Assembly (NCBI GenBank): GCA_033980235.1
Contig: CM067059.1
Coordinates: 23,733,111-23,797,110, forward strand
Direction of reading: 5' to 3'
DNA from: Diadema setosum
Lineage: Eukaryota; Echinodermata; Echinoidea; Diadematoida; Diadematidae
DNA length: 64,000 bases
Shown here: piece after piece, positions 13,137-25,100 of the stretch
Layout of the letters: each line of letters begins with the position of its first letter
How positions within the stretch are numbered: position 1 is the first letter of the stretch
Translations under genes and position numbers: made by a program
The notes under the pieces: generated by a model
Told to the model about the DNA's origin: nothing
The model's input: only the letters and a program-made list of their open reading frames with translations
The model's database searches: none

Positions 13137-14176
13137 CACTCAGCAAAAAAAAGTAAGTTCCCCCTAACATTTTTGGATATATCTCAAAAAGTACTTAACC
13201 GATTTTCATAATTCAAACGGAAATGGATAAGGTATTTTATTACTCATAAGATGAGTGGCAAATCATTGCCACCAAATATCATTAATGCTGTGAAAAAATG
13301 CATTTTAGGTCAAAATGCATGGAAACAAATGTTGCATTTTAGTGATTGCAATGACTTTTACACAAATAATCAAACAATCACTCATGATTCTGCACATTAA
13401 GCATGGCTTATTGCATATTTCTCTATCTCTTTCTTTTCATGAGCATACAGCGAATTATTTGATAATTAATATGTCCACCTCCGTTTCAATGACCAGCCGG
13501 CATCTCTTCCTCATACTGTTAACTAAAGTTTGTACTTGGCGCTGCTCAATGTTGGCCCATGCTCTCTGCAAGATGCGCTGAAATTTTTGCAGTGAAGTGT
13601 CATTTATCACCTTCTTGCTCGCTTTCCGCAAATGATATCCCAAAGATTCTCTACTGGATTACAGTCAGGGGATCTTGTAGGCCATCACTCCATACGTTCG
13701 ATGCCATTTCCCTTGACAGACTGATCTACCACTGGAGTGAATGATGCAAAATAGCCATAGGCGCATTAATGTGATCAATCCAAATTGGAATTACAAATCA
13801 CATGGCTTCTACCAACATTTTCGTATTGAAAATGCCTATTGTTTGAAAAGTATACATAACATCTGTTTTATAGGGAAGCACATTGTACCTGAAGAAATTC
13901 CTGAGAATTACACAATTTAGAAAAGGTAATTTGCTAACTTACGTAGGAAATGTACACAATATGCGTCATATAGCCTGAAGTGCAACTTTTTTCCCATGCA
14001 GTTTGACACAAAATGCGTTTTTTACACCAATAATGATATCTGGTAGCAATGATATGCCATTCATGTTATACGTAATTAAATTCCCTATCCATTCCCGTTT
14101 GAATTATGAAAATCTGTAAAATACTTTTTGAGATATATCCAAAAATGTTAGGGGGGAACTTACTTTTTTTGCTGAG
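13137..14176 (-). mobile_element. Decayed Tc1/mariner transposon
   Basis: The left end, CACTCAGC followed by an A-run and AAGTAAGTTCCCCC, reappears inverted at the right end (GGGGAACTTACTTTTTTTGC TGAG). Inverted homology continues inward for about 200 bp on each side (13137-13343 and 13975-14176) with scattered mismatches. TA flanks both ends, as expected for this superfamily. The interior carries remnants of a transposase on the minus strand. The ~1.04 kb length and broken frame make it non-autonomous. The first 2-3 bases differ between ends, so the exact terminus is uncertain. Confidence 0.88.
13455..13760 (-). pseudogene. Tc1/mariner transposase C-terminal remnant
   Basis: On the minus strand around 13630-13680 the DNA encodes RSPDCNPVENLWD, matching the SPDxNPxENLWD signature around the last catalytic acidic residue of Tc1-like DDE transposases. 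That frame soon meets a stop. A different frame (13455-13643) continues with a helix-rich tail including IEQRQVQTLVNSMRKRC, typical of the C-terminus of these enzymes. At least one frameshift therefore separates the two parts, and the N-terminal DNA-binding domains are absent. Confidence 0.82.
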
Positions 14177-14210
14177 TATATATATATATATATATCTTGA
14201 CAGCAAATCT

Positions 14211-14260
<50 letters not shown>
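14177..14260. repeat. TA microsatellite right of Tc1/mariner copy
   Basis: Two TA arrays split by a ~19 bp unique spacer, TCTTGACAGCAAATCTTGC. Together with 13082-13136 this suggests that the element inserted inside an existing TA array. Confidence 0.85.
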
Positions 14261-14262
<2 letters not shown>

Positions 14263-16250
14263 TATATTATCAGAAAACACTAACAATGATATGAGAAATA
14301 ACTTAATAGCGTACAATTTTGTTGGAGGAATTCAACAATGAAAGCATAAATCATATTCATTAAATTCAAGATCAAGTTTTAAGATAGGGTACAGATTTTG
14401 TTTATTTTATTTTCAACCCGACAAAATTGTAACTTTGCGAAAGTGTCAGTTGATGTGTATTGGAGTATGCTACTGCATACTGCATACTGTAGTATGCTAC
14501 TGCATACTACAATAACAATAATCACCAAAAGTTTGTAGTATACATTTTTCAGAAGATAAACTTCTGTGAGGATGAGGATGGCGAAGTAGTTCTGGCATAT
14601 TAAACTTTAAAGGTTCAACTCTGTTGGAATGATGGAATATAAGCTTTGAATACAGGTGTAGGTATCAAAGGGAGAGTTCAGCTAGCTTAGACAGAGTTTG
14701 GAATAACCCCTTCGAGGTTGTATACGAAATCGCTTGGATTACGAAAACTTGTTCTTACGAAATATATTAACTTCATTTATATACTGTGAAATTAACAGAG
14801 AAAAAGAAATAAAATCTCACTAATTTGATATGTAAAAGTAATACATTTTGGTGTGTTATACAGTATATTCTAATCTATCAAAATTAATTGTAATTAATTT
14901 ATAAGTAATCGTTATCTTTCAAATTTAATGCGTTTGGGAATGAAATTCGAGTGTCAATTTGATATTGTTTTCAGCCAGAACACCCTTCTACCAAAAATAC
15001 TGAACTCCCCCTTTACACCAAGTATGTGGTTATATTGCATACCTTGCCCAGGTAAAGGGGCCTTAACAAATTATTCACGGGGCTGGTACGGCACCCGTAC
15101 AGAGAGTGTTTTGATAGTAGCCAACCAATATCTTATTCGAAAACGTTATTAGCATGAAGGTTGGCCGATTATCACAACACGCCGACTCCAAGGCGATCCA
15201 CAAATTCGTATTGGGCCAGGTGGATATCTGACCTAGGCTTTACTAACTTAATTCATTCACTCACCCCTATTCAATAGCAATATAATAGGGACGCCAAGTC
15301 CCCTGTTTTGTTGTATACTTATCCGGAATCATGTCCTTCACGCAACAGTATTTATGTAGTCCCCCAATGATGCACCTGCATAAACTCTCACAAATTTTCT
15401 TCAGCCAGAATATCTCCTTAATTGTAATTAAAATGATGTGAATTCATTGACTGCATTTCAAATGTCAGCCATTCTAAAAGTGTCACTGTAACGTGCATTA
15501 TGATACAGAGTGCCGAAGTTTTGAAGCCACAATTTTATGCATGTGTATTGCAGTAGTTAAACGGTCTTAGTGGGGCCCTCGAGGATGATCTCGGGCTATG
15601 CATGTGAATCGCAAAAAAAAAAAAAAAAAACTTACCCTTTATTTTTAATTGTTCCACTCATCCTTGTATGCCTGAATTTGGCTTGTCTGTGGGAGCTACA
15701 CTCGATAGGTTCCCAATGGTTATCAAACGAGCCTAAGTGGCACTACTGTGTTCTGTGGCCCCACTGTTAGGCACTCTGCATAGTTACATCTGACTCTACA
15801 TTTTACTCTAAGGCATAACTTGTCATTATTTCCTATATCACATCCACTGTAAAGCTCCATTTCAGACAACGTTTGATTTTATATAATGTAGGTCCCTCCT
15901 TTTGATATCAACTGGTATACAATTGTAAATGTCATCGGTTTCTGAGTCCTTCATGGTTATCCGCAATTTCTTTATAAATAAGATTTATATAGATTTAGTT
16001 CTACTCACTTTACGGGGGGGGGGGGGAAGACCCAACAAACTAACATTTGTATAATATACGGTTGATAATACCTCGCATACAGTATACTGTTTATCAATAA
16101 TTCATAGGTAATATAACATTTATACCTGTCTCTTAGTTGCATTCTAATTTCTGTAATTACTGTCTCATTTTGTAAATCAAATTTATAATTGCATTTCCTT
16201 AATTACACCCATAGTGTAGCAGGGAGCTTCCTCTGGTATCATGCTAATGT
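14261..16250. other. Intergenic, nothing recognised
   Basis: No coding region that I can support. There is a cluster of short direct and inverted AGTATGCTACTGCATAC-like repeats at 14464-14510, an 18-base A run near 15613-15630 and a 13-base G run at 16014-16026. Confidence 0.4.
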
Positions 16251-16497
16251 TTTGCATTGTTTTTTTCAGCTCATGTACATACCCAGACGCTGACCATGGC
16301 CTTGAGTACCATCCGTAACGATGTTGATTTTGTTTCATGTGTGTTCATGTTCGTTTCCTTGTTCTGTGTGTGTTTCATGTTTCTATGTACACATTCCGTT
16401 TTCCTTTCTTCTTCTAGGTCTGCATACCCCTACGTAGCTGCTGAGTCAGGTCCAGGCGAGAAGCCAGTTATTAACTCCCGAATGTTTTATTATAACC

Positions 16498-17799
16498 ATG
16501 GCTAACATAACAAATTTTGTTTTCAATTCCTTGAATAGTGATGAATTTTATGACACAGTAAGGCATTCTGAATCTGACCATGCAAATATTACTTCCAGTT
16601 TGTATGAAGATTATATATCCAATAAATACAATACCTCAGCACAAGAATTTGAATATAATTTCGACTCAAATGATCCAGTTCAGAGTCCATCATGTGTTTA
16701 TTTGACTGAAAATCAATATAAGAATCGTATTATGAATACAGTCAATGAAACATTGTTGTTAACTCACTTTAACATACGCAGTATCAACAGAAACTTTGAC
16801 AAGTTGCGTTTACTCCTAGAAAATCCAGATCAAAAATCTTGCTCTATCATAGGGCTAACAGAAACATGGTTGAACTCCAATATAAGTCATTTGTTTTCTT
16901 TACCCGGATTCGAATTTGTATTTAGAAATAGAAACAACAAAGTCGGTGGTGGAGTTGGTTTGTACATCTCGAAAAAAATTAAATATATTATACATGAGGA
17001 GATCAGTGTTATGAACGATAAACTCGAATCCCTTTTTATTGAATTGATAAATCCACATGGAAAAAACATTGTGATTGGCGTAATTTACAAACCCCCTCGG
17101 TCGAATTTGAATGATTTTCTGACATATATGCAGGATTTAGTACAAAATCCCATTATACTTAACAAAGATACATTCTTAATGGGCGATTTTAATATCGATC
17201 TCATGAAATGTAATTCCCAAAACAACCCACAAGAATTTATAGAAACATTAATGTCTGCTTCGTTTTTACCATTAATTTCCAAGCCTACCCGAGTCGCCAG
17301 TCAATCGGCTACCCTCATAGACAACATTTTTTGTAACGTTCTTCCACTTCCTGAGTCTGGTATCGTCCTCTCAGACACCACTGACTATTATCCTATATTT
17401 GCCCAGGTTCCAATTAAACTGACTAAACAAAATAACTATCACAAGCGACGTAAGATTACTGCAGATAAGCTTACAAGTCTCCAAAACAGCCTCAAAGAAA
17501 TCGACTGGTCCTTTGTATACAACACCACCGATGTCAATTTGTCTTATGACTACTTCATATCTACTATTACCTCTGAAATCGATAACCATATTCCGCAGCG
17601 TAACATAAAAGATAGATATAAGCAAATTCCAAAACTCCCTTGGATAACCCAGTCCATATTAAGATCTATAAATAGAAAAAATAATTTATTTTATGAATAC
17701 AGATGCAATCCTACTGAAAAAAAAATAAGAAAAAATATGTTTTATATAAAAACACACTCACCACATTATTACGTACGCGGAAGAAAAACTTTTATGTAA
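16498..17799 (+). pseudogene. LINE polyprotein, endonuclease part
   Basis: A 433-codon frame with the exonuclease-endonuclease-phosphatase fold used by LINEs to nick target DNA. Motifs in order: FNIRSIN (~91-97), LTETW (catalytic Glu122), GVGLYISKK, GVIYKPP, MGDFNID (~228-234), TLIDNIF (~272-278) and SDTTDYYPIF (~292-301). The last motif normally ends in an Asp-His-x-Pro type signature; here a Tyr stands where the catalytic His is expected, so the nuclease is probably dead. The frame ends shortly after a run of nine A (about 17718-17726), where reading should pass to the reverse transcriptase frame. Confidence 0.88.
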
Positions 17800-17858
17800 A
17801 TCAGATAAATAAATATAAAAATGATATTAAAAACACATGGAAAATATTAAAAGATGCT

Positions 17859-19595
17859 ATGAATACACCTAACAATTCATCCAATATTACTGAAGTTCGA
17901 TGGGGCGATGCCTCCAGCAACACTCCCGCTGGCATGGCTGAAATTTTTAATGACTTCTTCTCTTCAATTGGACAAAATCTTTCTCAAAATATTCCTCTTT
18001 CTAGTAAAACTTTTACTGATTTTTTAGATACACCTAACTCCAAAACTATATTTTTTGACCCTACATATAAAGAAGAAATAGTAAGGATTGTTGCTAATTT
18101 GAAAGAAGGAAAAAGTCCTGGCCACGACGGAATTGATACCCACCTGATAAAAAACATAATTCCTCAAATAGTGGATCCCTTAGTACATATTATCAATTCA
18201 TCGCTTACAACTGGCCATGTGCCAAATAGCATGAAAATTGCGAAAGTAATTCCTATTTTCAAGAAAGGGGAGGAGGATGATGTCAACAATTATAGACCTA
18301 TATCTTTATTATCTTCTATCTCCAAGATTCTTGAAAAAATAGTTTACATCCGGACAGTACGTTTTCTTAAAACCTGTGACATATTTTCAAATGTTCAATT
18401 TGGATTCAGGGAAAACCACAGCACAACACACGCATTACTCGCCCTCATTGACAAAGTCACACACGCACTTGACACATTTTCACACACGATAGGTATCTTC
18501 TTGGACTTCTCCAAGGCCTTTGACACGATTAACCATGGAATACTTCTCGCAAAATTATCCCATTATGGCATACGTGGAAAGGCCTTGGAGTGGTTCACGA
18601 GTTACCTATCAAATAGATCCCAATTTGTACATGTCAATGGTTTTGATTCTCAAAATAAAACGATAACATGTGGTGTCCCACAAGGGAGCTTACTAGGCCC
18701 GTTGTTATTCATTATTTATATCAATGATTTTCATAGATCCTCGGAGAAACTATCATTCATATTATTCGCGGATGACTCTAACCTTTTCTTTTCCCATCCC
18801 GACCCAAATATCTTAGCAAGAACAGTAAACGAAGAACTGAAAAAGGTTATACAATGGATATACGCAAATAAATTGTCACTTAATATTCAAAAAACAAAAT
18901 TTATGCTTCTTAGTAACTCTTTAGATAGCCTCCCGGGCAATATATCATTTGATACTACTCCCCTAGAAGAAGTTTCTACTTTTAAATTTCTTGGTGTTTG
19001 CGTTGATAACAAGCTTTCATGGAGGAATCATATTGATAGCATATGTAAAACTATTTCACGAAACATTGGCGTAATGAACAGATTAAAATATTATCTTCCT
19101 TCATGTGCATTATTAACTCTTTACTCTAGTTTGATACTACCGTATCTAAACTACAGGATTCTTGCTTGGGGTAATACATATCAGATATTACTTGATAAAC
19201 TTTTTTTATTGCAAAAGAAAGCACTCAGAACTGTTTTTAACCTAACTACACGAGAACATACAGATCCTTTGTTTTTTTACCATAAAATACTAAAAATAAA
19301 GGATTTGTATGTGTTTCAACTTGGTCAGTTCATGTTTAATTATAACAGCAACTTTTTACCCAAAATATTTCACGACTCTTTTCATCGAAACAGTCATGTA
19401 CATAACTATCCTACGCGACGATCCAACGAATTCCATCTTCCATTCATGAGAACCGTACATGCCCAAAATACATTTCTGTATACCGGACCCAGACTTTGGA
19501 ATAATCTAGATAATAGCTTAAAAGACTCAACCTCATTCCTCACATTTAAATACAAATTCCGAAAACATTTGTTATCTACTTATAATTCTAGATAA
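17859..19595 (+). pseudogene. LINE polyprotein, reverse transcriptase part
   Basis: A 578-codon frame holding a complete LINE reverse transcriptase: IPIFKKGEE, YRPISL (~145-150), FLDFSKAFDTINH (Asp ~216), GVPQGSLLGPLLF (~272-284), ILFADDSNLF (catalytic FADD ~303-306), FKFLGV, and the C-terminal LQKKALR and GPRLWNNL motifs common in the Jockey superfamily. In-frame homology extends upstream of the first ATG to about 17720, showing that this and the endonuclease frame were one ORF split by a single indel in an A-run. No other stop is seen, so the copy is fairly young. Confidence 0.93.
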
Positions 19596-20287
19596 TCTGA
19601 ATTGTTTTAATTTATGCTTGAGGTTTCACCTGTCCTGATGTCGCAGCACTTGGCGTGTTCTGTATGCAGACCTCTCTTCTCTCTTTATTCTTCTTTCCTC
19701 TTCCTTCCTGTCTTTGTTCCTCGTAGACTTGTATTGTCAACGTCTTCTCTCTTCTCGGTACTGTCTCGCGTCGTATATGTGTGTGGGTAACTGAATGTCT
19801 GTACGAGTGTGTCGTCCTTCTTATATTTTCCCGGTACACCAGTTCAATGAACACCGTCTGGGCATTAGCATTGATACTTATTTCCTATTATTGTCGAAGC
19901 CAGCGTATAGCTATATTTTTACAAACGACTTAAGTAATCTATATTTAATATAAATGCTGTAAGAAAATAATAAAACAAACTTGAATAATATATTGCTTAC
20001 TCATCAATTATCTAGGGATCCACGTCCTACAAGCTTAGCTTTTTTGTGGGTCGCTATTTTCCAAAATTGAAGTTATTTTCTGAAAGCTCGCGAAGTATAA
20101 CACGTATACGCATCGTTCCTTCTGATTATTGTACATATGTTGATGTATATAATTTATTTCGTATATTACATGAACCTTTTGTAAAAGTGTAGACAATATC
20201 ATTTTATGAAATGTATACTTTGCATTACGTTTTGATTTTCTTTGATTGGAAATAAACTATGATTGAACTTGAACTTGAACTTGAACT

Positions 20288-21728
20288 AGTTAACACCCAG
20301 AAAATGGCCAGGGTTTCAATGCTTCATCATTTATTCATGAGTAATTCCACTATCACACCTAGTCTTTGTTCATCTCAAAATGTAATGTATGCAAGCACAT
20401 GGAAACATGGGCTAATGTGCTCACTTTTTTCTGTGCATGCATTTTACCCTGTACCATGAATTCAGACTACCAGTGCCCAGTGAATCCGTCACGACCTATT
20501 AATAAACATTCATGTGCCTTGGAGCAAGATCAGAAGCCTAGTCAGCAGAGCTCTGAAAAGGTGGCACGTGTATTCATGTCCATTGTTCAGGGTCATTGTA
20601 AGGACACACTCACATGCACACAATAAATTCATTGGTTCCTATGTAAAGTTGAAGTTTTATACAGAGAATTAAAATTTGACCAAAATCTGGAACCAAACTT
20701 CGAAATTAATCATGGATTTAATGAAACTGATATAGGCTTTCATATTAAATCACTTCAAATTAAACTGTACACTACTCAGCATTGTTCATATCAATGACAG
20801 TATTATGTGATATATAGTTTTCGAACTATTAAGGATAACAAGTGGGAAATGTTTTTTTGTAACACCTATACACACTACATGTATATCCATCTGAGCTATA
20901 CGTTTTCAATTGGTTGTTCTTCATTGTTACCATGGATAAAATCTCTGGAAGCGACCCTGATCCTGGAGCATCCATTCCCATACCTTGCAGGAGTTTAAGC
21001 TGAAGAACAAAGCTTCCTCTTTCTTTCTTAACACTTGAAGATTTTTTTAACACTTATGAGATCTAATAAAAAGTTCACGAGTTTAAACTGAAATAATGTT
21101 ACAATCTAATTGTCTAAGATTCAAGTTATGAAAATGCTGCGTTTTCACCATGTTCCCGGCGGCCACATTTTGCCAGTAACGCAGTGCGCCGTGGGTAGAT
21201 GAGACATTTTCCTACCTCCTCCCCCCCCCCCCCCCCCCACATTCTAGTCTTGTTCGTTCCAGTCCTTGCCCCGGTGAACATAGCTATCATCCAGACGCTG
21301 TTCTTACGGCGTCTGGTCAGGCTAGACTATCAATAGTTTCCGTCGCGTCCCGCTACGGACCGCCTCCAAATTTTGTTACGGCCCATTACGTGCCTTCGTG
21401 CTTCATTGCGTTCTATCCGTTTTATCAAAGTATACAGGATTCTTCAGTAGCGCCGTGACTGCCGTGGCAATTTTTTTTTTTGACAGTTTAAAATCTGACA
21501 CGGGATCAGCGGCAATCACGGCCTGTCACGTTTGCCTATCCCGTCTCATCGTTTTACGTCAATCCCGTTTTGTCCAAGTTGACCTGAAACGACGTTGTCG
21601 TGCACGATGGTTGCCAAGAACATGGTGTATTTAATTAATGCGGCATCAATTGAGAATGTTAGTTTGCTGAAGGAACTGGCAAATATCGTTACACACATGC
21701 AGTCATGAATCGTCCACAAGATGGTTTT
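20288..21728. other. Between LINE and LTR element; nothing certain
   Basis: No gene that I can support. An 18-base C run lies at 21221-21238. Around 21290-21640 the DNA is richer in CG than its surroundings. A possible minus-strand mini-exon (20931-20999) is discussed as a finding only. Confidence 0.4.
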
Positions 21729-22177
21729 TATTGTGTCTGCACGAGACATATTGTGACTATCTATGGTGTAGCAGTAAACAACATGTTTCATTCATTCCAT
21801 AGTCAGCCATCTCACCGCCACCCTTCCACTGTCAAGTTCTTATCGTTCTCTGGTTTCTTTCTCTCATCATGATCTTTGATACGCCGACAGCTACTTTCTG
21901 TTCCTACTTCCTTTCCGCTCTCCCCGTCATTCATCATCACCTCATCACACCATATCAGCAATACATTGTAAACAACACCGGAAAGTCACCGGGTCATGTT
22001 TTGTAAATATAATGTACAGTGATACATCAAATGTACATGTGTTTGATTGATATACTGGAGAACAATGAATAAAGCACACTTGCGTTTTGACTCCAGAGCA
22101 AAGCAGTCATGCCTCCTTCATTCTCTCACTGAGTCTTAGAGTCCGACTTCATCCTCACACACATAAAAAACATAAAA
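21729..22177 (+). repeat. 5' LTR of the Gypsy-type element
   Basis: Runs from TATTGTGTCTGC to ACATAAAA. An AATAAA hexamer at 22068-22073 is the likely polyadenylation signal. The termini are not the usual TG...CA; I placed them by the longest match between LTRs and by the flanking GTTTT duplication. A TG start at 21732 with an internal CA end would leave no target duplication. Confidence 0.92.
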
Positions 22178-25100
22178 ATGGCGACGAGGATGCTTACTCC
22201 GCCTGCTCCCTTCGATATTTCGGCCAGAGCATCGCATGCTTGGTCGAAGTGGAAAACGGCATTCGAGTACTACATTGCCGCTACGGGAGTCACAGAAGAT
22301 GCAGCAAAACGGGCAATTCTTCTTCACTGCGTCGGACCAGATGTGCAGCAGCTTTTTGCCACGCTGAATGGGGGAACATCTTACAACTCCGCTATGTCAG
22401 CCTTGACTGGCTATTTTGTGCCGAAGAAAAACGTTGCTTTCGAGAGACACTCATTCCGCCAATGTGAGCAACGTGACAGCGAGTCTGTTGATGAGTACTA
22501 CATGAGGCTTAAGACGCTCTCCTCCACGTGTGAATTCGGTGACAACGAGGACGACCACATTCGGGATCAGTTCATTGACAAATGCAACTCCAAGTCGCTA
22601 CGCCGTCGACTGCTGAGAGAGCCGGACCTTAAACTGACTGGTCTTCTCTCTATCGCTCGTGCTGCGGAAGCCGCCGATCGCCAAGCCTCGGCGATGGAGA
22701 TGAAGAACTCGACCCCCTCCACTGAACACGTAGACGAAGTGACTGCTGGACAGGGCTATCGAGCGCCTAATGACAGGCGTGGTCGGCGGTTCTCAAATCG
22801 CGGTCGACACCGCAAAGGAGGAGGAAGAGGATTATACGCGCCACAGCACTCGCGCCAATCTAACTTTGGACAGTGTTCTAACTGTGGACTCAACGGACAT
22901 CAACCTCCAGATCAACAGTGCCCAGCTAGAGGACAGGAGTGCAGAAAGTGTCATAAAATTGGACACTATTCTCGAGTTTGTCGCAGCAGCAGCTCGAAAG
23001 GCGTGAATTCAGTGGCTGAAGAACTCAGTAATTTCCAGCCATTCGACCACGAGATCGCCAGCCACCACGACAACGGCAGTGAGGCTGGTGAAACGCCTGC
23101 CACGGACACCCACCGTCTCTTCACCATTGGGCAGTCGCGAAACAAGACCCGCGTCAAAATAGCGGACATCGAAATCGACATGCTGGTCGACACCGGAGCG
23201 TCGGTAAATATAATAGACGCCCGCACATATGAGTGGATGAGAGGCCGCGCATCAGCGACTGATCTGCGATTGACCCCCACTCATATTCGCCTGTTTCCGT
23301 ACGGTGCTACAACCCCATTGCCAGTGATTGGGGAATTCAGCGCTAGGACTTCGTGCTCGACTCAACTTTCCACGACAGCACGATTCGTTGTCGTGCACGG
23401 AAGCAGTGGATGTCTTCTTGGGCGAGACACAGCCGCAGCGCTACAGCTAATTCGAGTCGCAGACGAGAGTGTACAAGAGACAAATCACAACGCCAGCGCC
23501 GTTCACATTGGCGCTCATCTTGCCAGCCACCACGTCGATGACCTCCAGCGTCAATACCCAGAAGTTTTTGCCGGTTTCAGCAAGCTCACCGAATACAAGG
23601 TACGTGTACATGTTGATCCGGACATAGCCCCTATTACACAGCCAGCCCGTCGAATACCGTTTCACCTTCGTGAAAAGGTGGACAAAAAACTTCAAGAGCT
23701 AATCGACATGGACATCATCGAGCCTGTGTCAGGCCCGACATCGTGGGCGAGCCCGCTTGTGGTAGTTCCAAAGCCAAATGGGGACATACGAGTCTGTGTA
23801 GATATGCGAAAAGCCAATCTAGCGGTGAAAAGAGAGCGACACCCGATCCCCACCCTAGACGAGACCCTTACCGCACTCAACGGTGCCGCGGTATTCTCTA
23901 AGCTGGATCTAAAGTGGGGATACCACCAAATTGAACTCGAAGAGACCTCACGAGATATAACGACATTTGTGACGCATCGTGGTGTGATGCGTTATAAGAG
24001 ACTGATTTTCGGATTGTCATCAGCAAGCGAAGCATATCAGTATGCCATACAGACCGCATTGCAAGGACTGGAAGGCGTAAAGAACATCTCGGACGACATC
24101 GTGGTGTTCGGGAGGGACATCGCCGAGCACGATGCCCGCCTCCACGCCGTGCTGAGACGACTCAGCGACCGTCACCTCACCGTGAATCCGGAGAAGTGCA
24201 TCTTCCGGGTGCCGAAAATCAAATTCTTCGGCTTCGTGATTTCGAGAGACGGCATCACAGCCGATGACGCCCGAATAGCGGCCATCAAAGAAGCTCGACA
24301 GCCGACAAACTCCTCAGAAGTTCGCTCGTTCTTGGGATTAGTGAATTATTGTGCGCGACTGATCCCAAACCTTGCCACCATTGCCGAGCCCCTTCGCCGA
24401 CTCACTCGCGCGGACCAGCCATGGATTTGGGGTCCTGAGCAGCAGCAATCATTCGACCGACTTCGACATGCCCTGACGAGCGAGGAAGTCATGGCACATT
24501 TCGTCACCGGAGCACCGACCGAGCTACGAGTCGATGCCAGCCCCGTCGGTCTTGGTGCTGTTCTCACGCAGACGGTCAACGGGAAAACACGCCCAGTCGC
24601 GTATGCTAGTCGCACGCTCTCTGATGTGGAACGTCGGTATTCGCAAATCGAACGAGAAGCGTTAGCTGTCGTGTGGGGTTGTGAGAGATTTCATCTCTAC
24701 TTGTACGGAACTGAGTTTGTTCTCCACACCGACCACAAGCCGCTCCTATACATCTACGGACCGCACGGTCGACCACACGCACGCATTGAACGATGGGCCC
24801 TACGCCTACAGCAATATCGCTTCACGATTAGGCATATGCCAGGGAAGACAAATCCAGCTGATGTTTTGTCACGTCTACCGATTGATCAACCTCATCGCGA
24901 TCGAAATATCGCAGAAGAGCACATTGACGCAATTCTGACGCACGCAATACCACGAGCGCTTTCGCGACAACAAATCACCGCAGCCTCCCTAGCCGACTCC
25001 GAAATCCAACAGGTGATCGATGCGGTGAATACAGGCAAGTGGCCCGACAACCCGCGATTATCCGCGTATCAACGAGTTCGCGACGAGCTATCGACGAAGA

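Larger units (their letters stand above)
16251..20287 (+). mobile_element. Near full-length LINE (Jockey/CR1/L2-like)
   Basis: One non-LTR retrotransposon: an apurinic-type endonuclease frame (16498-17799), a reverse transcriptase frame (17859-19595), a ~690 bp 3' region, and a tail of four TTGAAC units ending near 20287. The tandem short-repeat tail is typical of the CR1/L2/Jockey assemblage. The 5' limit is not marked by any repeat and is only approximate; a separate first ORF is not seen, so the copy may be 5' truncated. An AATAAAAC string near 19968 is an alternative 3' end. Confidence 0.85.

Noticed and set aside
12880..14294. ORFs with long Tyr-Ile runs
   Set aside because: They are translations of the TA microsatellites beside the Tc1/mariner copy.
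21732..22172. LTR borders at TG...CA
   Set aside because: With those borders the flanks do not repeat, whereas the TATTG...TAAAA borders give a perfect GTTTT duplication and a PBS next to the LTR.
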